This document shows, one piece after another, positions 9,380-21,300 of a DNA stretch of 64,000 bases. The stretch lies in the NCBI RefSeq assembly GCF_901709675.1, contig NC_051089.1:15799976-15863975 (forward strand). The letters run 5' to 3'. The notes below the pieces were generated by a model. That model saw only the letters and a list, made by a program, of their open reading frames with translations. It did not search any database and was not told the DNA's origin. The DNA is from Syngnathus acus. Taxonomy: Eukaryota; Chordata; Actinopteri; Syngnathiformes; Syngnathidae. The position numbers were made by a program, and so were the translations under genes. The stretch's first letter is position 1. The number at the start of each line of letters is the position of its first letter.

Positions 9380-12300
9380 ATGGCGACGCACGGTCGCTCT
9401 CCGCTGCTGCTACTGCTGTTATCATACGTGTGTCTTTGTGGCTTCGGCTCCGTCTTCGGCCTCAAAGCCGCCAGCGGCCCCGCCGAGCCTCCGAATAATC
9501 CGGTTGTCCTCAGAGCCGCTGAGCCACAAGCCAAGGATGCACCTGCCGCCGCTGCCGGGGCCTCACAGCCTCGAAGGGCGACCGGTTGGAAGCTGTCCGA
9601 AGAGGAGGCCTGCAGAGAGGACCTGACCCGACTCTGCCCCAAACACACATGGGCCAATAACCTGTCAGTGCTGGAGTGTCTACAGGACCGCAGAGAGGTA
9701 AGCGACAACCGCCGCTTGATGTGCTGATGATGCTGGCTGCGACGCCGGGGCCGCCGTGCTTTCGATTCATGGCTGTCAGCTGGGCATTGAGGTGAAGCTG
9801 CATCGATGGACTGCTGTCCTTTTTTGTGAGCACTTTTACGACACACTGAGCATACGGATTATATTGACATCAGCAGATACTTTAGCCAATCATTAACAAA
9901 AACGGCAGATCAGACATGATGAAAATCTTTGCCCTTTTAACGAGACAAGTTCCCTGTGTTGTCTTATTATATTTTTTTAAACAGAATGAATCACTATTTT
10001 TAAGGAGCTCAACTAATTCGTTCTTAGGTTTACTGGGTACGCCCTGTCAGAAATGATTGATAGGGTGATAGCTTCTTATTTAATTATCTAACATCAAACA
10101 ATATTCTTAATAAAACTGTGTAGTAGCTATTATTTGGGGGGGATCCAGTATGGACAGCCACATCTTCTTACTACATATTTGTTGGTTTACAAATGTGTCT
10201 TTATTGCTTGAGATTGAAGTTTGTCATTGAGTAAAGTAAGTGCAATCTAGGACTGAGAGACGTCAACCTTCAAAGTGCTTAAAATGGATTTGAGTCCATG
10301 CGATTCATAAGCACCTGATTCCATCAGGATTCCTGTTGATTTTTTAATTCAGTTAAGAATTTCATACAGTGCCAATTTTTCATTCACATGGAAGACGTTC
10401 TCAGAAGAACCAATCCTGCAGACAGTTCTTGTTGTAACTTCGTGCATCAGTAAAGATATTTGCAGTAAGAATTGAACACAATGCAGTTACAATATCGAAT
10501 TATGTGTGTTATTAAACATGCACTGATAAATAATTATGTATTTCACTGAAATCCTGGTTAAGATAAATTATTTTAAAACTTTTGGCGTTGTTGTGTGTAT
10601 TGTGATGGCTTGTGACGGAGTGTGAAGAAGCATTTTGGAGGAGGAAGATGGGAGCAAGAGTTTGTGCAGTTGTAAAGTAGGAGCGGATAAGAACAAATGA
10701 GACAATATTGAGTTGACTTCTCGTAGGGAAAAGAGTTCCAAATAAACTAGGATTGCAGTGTGGTGTGCGTGTTGTTGGGCTACCCCTGTTGACGACCGTG
10801 ACGCCTCCTTGGAGAAACCTCACCCCTGCATCCCCCGACTACGGTTAGGCAGCAAGCAGGAACATTAGAGAATGTGAGGCTTTGTAAAGTGCTTTGGCAG
10901 CCGGTGCACATATTACTCTGATATATGCACTCCATCATTTCAACAGAATTGGATTCAGTTTTGGTCCCAAAACGATAAAATTTTCAGCCCCTCTTCTGTA
11001 ATTGTATTCAAGTCTTGCTTGGATATTTTTCCCTTCAGTTTTGTCTTCAGCCAGTGGAATGGATTCAGGTCAGGTGATTGACTTTGCCCTTGCTTAACAT
11101 TCCACTGCTTTGTCTTAAAAACTCTTTAGTTGCTTTTACTGTATACTTCAGGTCTTCGTCAATCTGCACTGTGGAATGCCGTCCAGTGCAGCGTTTGGTT
11201 GAATAATATGAGTTGATAATATTGCCTGAAACATTTCACAATTTATCCTGCTGCGAAGCTTGAGATTGTGGCCAAAATTACAAGTTGGGTTGATTAGAAA
11301 AAAAAGAAATCAGTCTATCGCTGACTGTGACGGAGAGCCAGCAAAACCTGCCATTTTCAACTATACATCAGCAAATAGGGTCATGCTTCTCCTCCAAAAA
11401 ATGAGTGTGGCCAAATCCTGTGCAAAAGTTGGCCAGTTCGTGAATAAGATTCAAGATTCAAGATTCAAGAGTTTTTATTCGCCATGTTTGAGCGTGCCAA
11501 ACAAGGAATTTGACTTCGGTAAAACACACCCTCTGTTCAACATATAGGTGACTAACAACACTCAGGACATGTGAATAATGGCAAAAACAGTGTAGACAAA
11601 TTCAAAAGGTGTGAAGAGCAGGATGTTATTGCACAGTAATGCCTCTGAGACTCTATGAGTGGTGTGAGTTCATCAGAGCAACAGCCTGGGGGAAGAAGCT
11701 GTCTCGGTGTCTGCTGGTTTTGGCGTACCGAGCTCTATAACGCCGTCCGGAGGGGAGTAGTTCAAACAGACTGCAACCTGGGTGAGAAGGGTCTGTAGAG
11801 ATGTTCCTTGCACGTTTCCTGGTCCTGGACAGGTACAAGTCTTGGATAGAAGGGAGGTTGATTCCAATGATCTTTTCTGCAGTCCTGATTGTCCGTTGCA
11901 GTCTGTGCTTGTCTTGTTTGGAGGCTGATCCAAACCAGACAGTGATGGAGGTGCAGAGGACAGACTGGATGATGGCAGTGTAGAAGGTCTTCAGAAGCTC
12001 TCGCGGCAGGTTGAACTTCTTGAGCTGTCTCAGGAAGTACAGCCTCTGCTGGGCCTTCTTCCGGACAGAGTCTATGTGGCCGGTCCATTTCAGGTCCCGA
12101 GAGATTGTGGTTCCCAGGAACTTGAAGGTGTCTGTGGAGAGAATAGTATTACTGCGGATAGTGAGGGGTAAAAGTGGTGAAGGGTCTCGCCTGAAATCCA
12201 CTGTCATCTCCACGGTCTTGAGCGGGTTCAGCTCCAGATGGTTTTGGTTGCACCAGTGGACCAGCCGCTCCACCTCCTGTCTGTACGCAGTCTCATCACC

Positions 12301-15300
12301 GTCCTGGATCAGTCCGATGAGAGTGGTGTCGTCTGCATACTTCAGAAGCCCTGTGCTACGTTTCTCAGTCGTCAATCAATCCAATTGAACCACTTCCTTC
12401 TTTGTTTCATTTCAAATCTGTTGCAAAAGTGCTCGGAGTCAAAAGATGAGAATTGCATCAATGTCACATTATTTGCTACCTGACTGCAATTGCTATGGCA
12501 TCTGATATTTAAAAAGCATCTAAATGAGTTTTCTCACATTTGTGCATACACTTACTGAAGTATGCATGTGTGCTGATTATATGTGTTAGTATCTCTGGTA
12601 CCTCAGCACCATGCTGTTCACCACCAACACACACACAGGCACACACACCAGCATCCACACATGCACACACACTCTCTCGCTCTTTTCTCTCCCTGCTCCT
12701 CCTCAGGCCCCTTTTTTGAGATAACTGCATTTCTTCAGCTTTGTAACAGCTGTGGCCTCCAGAAGAGGAAAGTGGCTCTTATAAATCTGCCTCCTCTCTA
12801 GAGAGGAAGAAGGTACACACTAACACACAAGGCATCATGTGGACATAGCCCACGGGCACTTCCTGTTTGAGGTCAATCCCATCACGTTCTGCTTCAAGAT
12901 TAGCATCCATCTGATAGGCTTCTTATCAGCATCTTATCATGCCCTCGTTAATTTATGTACACAGTGAACTCCCCATTCCCAGGGGACACCCATGTAAACG
13001 AGCCCTTTATACCCTTAAAATGCATCCATTTCAAAACCAGTTTTCACCAACTTCAGACTAACCGGAGTTAGCTACAACACCATGCCATTTAGAATAGAAT
13101 AGAATAGAATAGAATAGAATAGAATAGAATAGAAGTCAGCAAGTCAGATCACTTATATCACAAGGTGCAATTGGAGGGGCTGGACCCTATTCTCCGCCAG
13201 TCGTGGGGGCTTACATTATATTCAAGCCACTGTCCTTGTCTTTTGTGACTCCGGTTAGTCTGAAGTTTGCAGGGATTTCCCTCATCCCATTCACGCCTTT
13301 ATCAACTCCAATTAGTCAATGCTATTTCAATGCTTTGATGATTTGCATTGATCAATCTGCTCATGTTTCCAGGCCTTTGATCTGAATAGAAAACATTGGC
13401 TTTAATTAATAACTCATAGTCTGACTAATTGGTAATTTTATATCTCGGCTGAGTCTTCTTCGTCATTAACCTTGTCGTTCCTCCGTCCTTGCAACATTTA
13501 GTGGAAAGTCAAGAGATAGATTTGTGTCCCTGTTCCTGCAGGCAGAGAAGGATTTGGATTATGTCCTTCCTTGTCTTTTCTATGCAAAGTGGAACTGTAT
13601 GATCAACATTTCCTGCTAGGTTTCTTTGGATAACGCATAATGTAATGTTAATTAAGAACTTCAGTTTGCTTCTCACATTTTTCTGTTATTCCCAGTTCAC
13701 CACATTACTACCTTTTATAGTCGCAGTAAAATTACACTCGACAATTTTTTTAACAGTTTTTTTTTTAATCAGAGACGCAAGCAAACTCCCTACATGTTTT
13801 TTGTCTGTCTGACTCTGCCTTCGATTTTTCTGTATCACATCAGTTTTTATAATATAATTTGTACTATGGTAATATATCAATTATGAATCAAAAGTTAGTT
13901 TTAGCAACAGTTGAAAAAAGAATTCTGAACCAACATAGCTATAAATTACGACACATGGTAAAATCAGCATTTTAGCTTTGATAGGTCATCCTTAAAAACT
14001 AAATTTGCATACACCTGAATTATATTTTTAAACTGGGACATAATTCACACAATGCATTTGTTGGATGAATTATGTTCTGAAGAGGGTTTGGTACATTCCT
14101 AACTTGCGGCACTAAATACGATATTCTTTGTGAAAATATGCATTGAAGTGTCACTGCCATTAAGTTATTTTAGCATACAGATGGTGAGTCGCAATTTTCT
14201 GCTTTTGTGTGTCTGCAGGAAACTGAGATGGCTCCTGCTTGCAACCATGTAAGTACATAAACACAATTAATCTTTTGCCTTGTATTTGCATTATTGTCTT
14301 GGTAGGGTTTTTTTGTTGTTGTAAACTTTGTGTAACCGGTTGGTATTTATTTATTTTTTTCGTGAGGAGGGGGGCATGGCTCGCCACTGCCGCATACACA
14401 TTCCAGATTTTCTGCAGCAGCAATTGATTACAACAGCTGGTCTCGCTCAGTACATATCAAATGTCCAGAGTTCAGTGACACGCTAAGGTGTTCAGAGAGG
14501 ATTTATGGAAAGAGGTTGCTTCAGTTGAAACACACAAAACAGCCTTTTTTGTGTTGACATGGTGTTATATTCTGTGTGACACACCTGTCACTGGCTCTTA
14601 TTGGATCTCCCATGCACAAAGAAAAATAGCCAACACCTCAACAAAGAAGACACAAAGAAAACAGGAAGATTTGAAGGGGAAAAAAATTCATCTGGAAACC
14701 TATTTCCATAAACATGTACTGGGGTGATGTGTTTGTCCTGGAATCTTGTTTACTTTTCAGTATAATATTTTTCATGAACTTAAATTGTAGTATTAGATTG
14801 ATTCAGCGTATAAAAAAACAAAAGGCTCGTATATCAAACCATGAAAAATCTCTCTAATCCCCAGAAACATTCTCTGGGTTTCAGTGCTTTTTTTTTCTCT
14901 TAGTGGGATCAGACAGCAGTGTGCGGTAATCAATATACTGACAGACAGTTATGTTTATATAATCATGCACTTCTCAGAATTAAGTTCCCCAGATAAATGT
15001 CATTTTTGGCGCTTTAGTTCAGGGTAGAATTAAAGTGTTTCTTGAGATAAATTCTCATTTGTGGAATACTTTTTATTGCTTACCCAGCAGCTGGCTAGAC
15101 TGTGCAAATGAATGGATTCTAAAATGTGATTCGGGACTCAAAGAGAGATAAAAGCCCTTTATGATGCCTTTTATATGTATGCAGGAAACACCAATACCTT
15201 TTATAGTACTTCAGTCTTTGAAAGATGTGGGGAAAAAAATATTTTGTTGGGCCTTCATCAGCACTAAGGACATTCTTTGACCAAAATAATCTGTTAGATT

Positions 15301-18300
15301 TACCTGGACTCTCAATGTGGCTCCTTAGACAGTAGCCTTGCCCAATTACAAAAGACATATTTTTTGTTTGACACACCTAGATTATGTACATATTGCGCTT
15401 TACTGTACAGCACTTATGAGTGCAGCAATTTTATGTTCACAGCAAATGACTTTAAGTAACTCTGCGTAATGGAAACATAATGAATATGAATAATAAATGA
15501 ATAGAGAGCACTGAATAACTAAACACTGAATAACTCTCTTCATCAGCTCCTGTGGAACTACAAACTCAATCTGACCACTGATCCAAAGTTTGAGTCGGTG
15601 GCGATGGAGGTTTGCAAGAGCACCATCACTGAGGTCAGCATTCAGCTCTCAATGTTATCTATCTGCAAATAGTGATGGGAAAATGAAGCTTCATGAACCA
15701 GTTGTTGTATTCTTTGGCTCCTCTAGATGGCGATGTTGGTTTAAAGTGAGGATTTTAAGAAATAGCAAGTCGGTGGGCTTTCAGCTCTTCGGTGAACAGA
15801 GAGAGTGCCATCTAGAGGTCTAAGTAAACACAACAACCGGTTCATGAATCATCTTGAAGCTTCATTTGCCCATCATTATCTGCAAATATGTTAGGTATGG
15901 CAGTCACTGATAATGTAGACAAATAATGGTAATGCTGTTGTTCTATTGCATACGTGACCATTTTTTTTTACATACATTTTGTCACGTATTTTTAAACACA
16001 CAATCGCCTTCATTTGTTTCCTTCCCTTTAATGATCACAGCTTAAAGAATGTAATGAGGAGGAGCGTGGGAGAGGCTACCTGGTATCTTGTCTGGTCGAT
16101 CACCGTGGAAACATCAGCGAGTATCAGTGTAACCAGTACATTACCAAGATGACCAGTATTATCTTCAGTGACTACCGACTAATTTGTGGCTTCATGGACA
16201 AATGTAAAGAAGACATCAACAATCTACGCTGCGGGAGCATCAATATTGGACACAAGGTGACCTTTTGTTAAAGCGAATGCCTAGTTCCTTTAACGTTAGT
16301 TTTGATCCTTTCCATTCGCTGCTGTTGCCTTTACGCATCAGGACATCCATAGCCAAGGAGAAGTCATCGCTTGTCTGGAAAAGGCTCTCGTGAGGGAGGC
16401 AGAGCAACAAGAACAAGTTCGTCCAATCAAAGAGGAATGTCAGAGGGCTATCCTGCGGGTTGCGGAACTGTCATCGGATGACTTCCACCTTGATCGACAT
16501 CTTTACTTTTCCTGTCGAGACGACCGTGAGAGATTCTGCCAAAATGTAAGCACGTGCTTTTTTCGCTCTCTTATTATTAGTATGAATCCATATTACTCTA
16601 TCCATAAAGTCATAATCTACGATCCCATTTTCCATCTCTTTATTTTAGACTCAGGCAGGAGAGGGAAAAGTCTACAAGTGCCTGTTCAACCACAAGTTCG
16701 AAGAGGCCATGTCAGAAAAGGTGCATCCCACCTCACTGGTTCATGCTCGTTTCCCGATTCATGACTCGCGTTGCTTGATTGTGTTTGCGGATTATAATGT
16801 TGGCTTTCTCCTTACAGTGCAGAGACGCTCTGACAACACGGCAGAAGCTGATCTCTCAGGACTACAGGGTCAGTTACTCTCTGGCTAAAGCCTGCAAGCT
16901 CGACTTGAGGAAGCACCGCTGCAGCCTGGACACCAACCTGCCGCGTGCCCGCGAGGCCCGTCTCTCGTACCTGCTCCTGTGTCTGGAGGCCGCTGTGCAC
17001 CGAGGTGACCTCTTCATGTTGCTTCAACATGATGTTCAAATATGATAAATGTTCTTTCATCTCATCTCTCATCTTGTGTCATTGATGAAATGAGGAGTGG
17101 CGTTGACATTCAAGGGTATCATCATGAAGTCATTTTCATCCATTTATTTATTTGTTTTGTTTCTCTGTATGATCTTTTCATCCTGTGTAGGTCGCCCGGT
17201 CACCGGCGAGTGTCAAGGTGAAATGCTGGACTATCGGCGGATGCTGATGGAGGACTTCTCCCTCAGTCCGGAGATCGTGCTGCACTGCCGAGCAGAGATC
17301 GAGACTCACTGCTCGGGCCTTCACCGCAAAGGCCGCACTCTGCATTGCCTGATGAGGATCGGCCGCGGTGACCGCAGCGCCTCAGTCGACGGTGTTTGCC
17401 AGAGTGCTGTAAGTCACGGGGGGAAACGCAAAGGAATACATAAACAATGGTTGTCACTTTGCTCGTATGCAGAGCAAATAGTGCAAATGATTTTTTCCAA
17501 TCACATTATGTAGTCTGCGGTGTTTTCGTTTCTTGCTGCTGCCTTTGAATAATTCCATTAACTCTGCTTCCACTTCAGCTTCAGACACTGATTCAGTCAG
17601 CCGACCCCGGCGCCGACTACAGGATCGACCGAGCGCTCAATGAGGCCTGTGAGTCTGTCATCCAGACAGCCTGCAAACATATCCGCAACGGAGACCCAAT
17701 GTGAGGGCACATACACACACGAGCGCACAAAATATGTGAACAATCAGTCATATTATTCAGATGAATAAGCACCTGCCTTTTAGAGAGTGACCCCCTCCCT
17801 CTGTGTGTTTGTAGGATTTTGTCTTGTCTGATGGAGCATCTGTATACAGAAAAAATGGTGGAGGATTGTGAGCATCGACTGTTGGAGCTCCAGTATTTTA
17901 TATCAAGGGACTGGAAGTGAGTGTACTCACTGAGAGGATTTATCAACCAGCCAATTGCCCCGACATCTGAGGCCTGACCCTCTCTTTGCTCTATTTTTAC
18001 TTGTCAAGTGGAATTACTAACCCATGTGGACAATCTTTTTATAGATGAACATTGTTGTTCTTTGGATTGTAGAACTTTCAGCCTTCATACTCTGTTTTTC
18101 TATACATAGTCTGATCACATACCACACTGCAAAGACGAGTTTAGTGACTGTGGTGTGCTCCAATTTGTTGTCTTAGATTGGACCCTATATTGTACAAGAA
18201 ATGCCAAGGCGACGCTGCCCGACTATGTCACACGCATGGCTGGAATGAGACCAGCGAGTTGATGCCGCCAGGCGCTGTCTTCTCCTGCCTGTACCGCCAT

Positions 18301-21300
18301 GCCTACCGCACTGAGGAGCAGGGCCGTCGGGTATGACATGAGAGCAGAAACTCGAATCTTGACATTGTGTTGGAGCAATTCCAAGTTGTTCTTGTCATTA
18401 AAAAAAAAAACGTGTACATGTTTTTAAATTTAATAGGTCGACACTGACATTCTGGTAAGTGGTCTACAACCTCTGTCAATCGAGATTCTGGTGAGAAATT
18501 TGAATGATGAAGATGCTTGATGGCATTGATGATGGTGAATCGGAACTGAAATAAGATTTTAATTTCTTTGGATAATTTAATCTGTGGTAGCTTTTTCTGG
18601 GCTTTTAAAATTTGATATTTAATTTACATAATAGGAAATAATAAAATGATGGCATGTTGGCATAATGGGTATTAAACATCATCCAGCCAAAACATTATGA
18701 CCACTTACAAAATGAATACTGACACTGCCAGACCGGTTTTATTTGAGCAAGATGTTAATTATGGTCGTAATATTGAGGGTGCTTGGTCCACATTATAATG
18801 ATGGTGTTTATTTTGCCTCTAATTATCCTATTAGGTTTTCACGTCAGTGTTTTAGAATAATGGTGTGTGTCTTGTCTTTACGTCTGCAGTTGTCTCGAGA
18901 CTGTAAAGTGGAGGTTCAGCGAATTCTCCACCAGAGGGCGCTGGATGTGAAACTGGACCCTGAGCTGCAGAAGCGCTGCATGACGGACCTTGGCAAGTGG
19001 TGCAGCGAGAAGACCGATACTGGACAGGTTAGACAAATGATTGTTCACATCTGCCAATGATGCAGATTAAATCTGATTAAATCTGTAGGCTTACGTTTTG
19101 GAGTTTATTTACTTGGTTCTTTTCCCTTTGGCCATACATCAGCGGTTTCCAACCTTTATTCAGCCAAGGAATATATTTATTTTACGATATAACAATGCAC
19201 AGTACACCACCCAACGAAAAATGTCATGCAAGTATTTCTACTGATATAATGATGATCTTGTCTCAATTTACTAAGAACAAATTGACTAACTCAATGTGAA
19301 ATCTGAGCCTTTTATGTTCTCGCACCAAACCATGCCTTCGTCTTTATGGAACCTAGTGGAGAAATTTGCTTCTATACCTCATTGCCATTGATACATAAAG
19401 AAACATTATTTGAGGTAAAGTTATAATCCTCTTAAATGACATTGGATAATTTCCCATGGCACTCCGAATAATCTCTTGCTGTACGAGGAGCCACTTTTTA
19501 CGTGGTCCACATGAATGAAAAAAAATCAGTCAGCTCTAAAATCTTCCATAATAGATACATCCACGAGAATACAATTGCTGACTAAAATACTGGCTACACT
19601 GCTCTTCTCATGAAAAATGTTTAATTTCCGTTGCACTATTTTAGTTTTTTTTTTTTTTTTCTCCACAAGCGACACACTTTGAAACATAGTATTTTTAAGG
19701 AGCCTACTTGCGTATGGCTCTTTCAAACAAAACTTCCTTTTGCACATCCTATTATGAAGTGGATTTCTTGTCAATTGATGTAACTAGTGTTGTGGCGTCT
19801 TTTCCAGTAGTGCCAGGAGACACTGCAGGATGAGTTTGGAGGATTTGTGTGACCCCTGAAATGCATATTCAATACATTTTTACCAGTGTTGCGACCCCCC
19901 AAAAGGGGATTGATTTGTTAAACTACATTTGAGATGTGTTTGTGTGTTGCTTCCCAGGAGCTTGAGTGTCTGCAGGAACATTTGGAAGACCTGGTGTCTG
20001 CCTGCAAGGATGTTATAGGCAACCTGACAGAATTAGAGTCAGAGGTCAGCAACGTCATCGCTTAAGTAGGAGCAGGTGGCGACCGTACATTTAACCCTGC
20101 CATTGTTTCCTTTTCAGGATATCCAAATAGATGCACTGCTTATCAGAGCTTGCGAACCCATGATCCAGGCCCATTGCCACGTGAGAATATTTCTACTACT
20201 TTCTGAGCACGCATATAGACACACCTACCAGAAACAAACAACTCTTTGTCAGATATAATAAACTTGGACAAACTTGAATAACAGTAGAAGGCAATAAGCT
20301 TTTGTGTGTTTGTCTTTAGGACTTGGCTGACAACCAAATAGACACTGGTGACCTTATGGAATGTTTGGTTCAGAACAAGCACCAAAAGGAGATGAACGAA
20401 AAGTGTGCAGTTGGCGTCACACACTTCCAGCTGGTAAGCGTCATCTTCTTCTTTTAAAGCCCATTTCCCACTGTTCCGAGTGCCTGCAGATTTTGATAAG
20501 TCGTCTTGTCTTTTTGTAAAGATTCAGATGAAGGATTTCCGCTTCTCTTATAAGTTCAAGATGGCTTGTAAGGAAGATGTGCTTCGCTTGTGTCCAAACA
20601 TCAAAAAGAAGTACGCACACTAATATTCCCATTTGTTGCATCACTACATTTCTGCCTTACTCTCTCTCGCGTGCATTTCAAAGTACATATTGTACACCAA
20701 ATTTGTCACACTTGAATTGACTCATTATGGCCTATCCGGAATTTTTTCCTCAGGGAATCAATTTAAATAAAGGGATCGTTTTAACTTATCGGATTGCTAA
20801 CCACGAATGATCCTCTCATTTAGAGTGGATGTGGTCATCTGCCTCAGCACCACAGTGAGGAACGACACATTGCAGGAGGCCAGAGAGCAGCGGGTCTCCC
20901 TGAAATGTCGTAAACAGCTGCGTGTGGAGGAGCTAGAAATGGTTGGGATGGCCTGTCGAAAATCATTTCTGCCAGATTTCAACTCAAATGTATTCTTCTT
21001 CTTCTAGTCGGAAGATATAAGGTTGGAACCGGAGCTGTACGAGCCTTGTAAGTCCGACATCAGTCGTCTGTGTCCTAACGTGGCTTTTGGCAATGCTCAG
21101 GTAAGATGAGGAACGTTAGATCTACAAATTCCGCAAGCCTTCCAACAAACTCACTCTTTGCCTTCCTCCTCAGATGATTGAGTGTCTAAAGGAGCAGAAG
21201 AAGCAGCTCAGTCAGCGCTGCCACCAGCGGATCTTCAAGCTGCAGGAGGCCGAGATGACTGACCCAGAGCTCGACTACCAGCTCATGAGAGTCTGCAAGC

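Noticed and set aside
9310-9846. 178-codon minus-strand frame opposite glg1 exon 1
   Set aside because: Shadow of a GC-rich coding exon; low-complexity Ser/Arg content and no homology seen.
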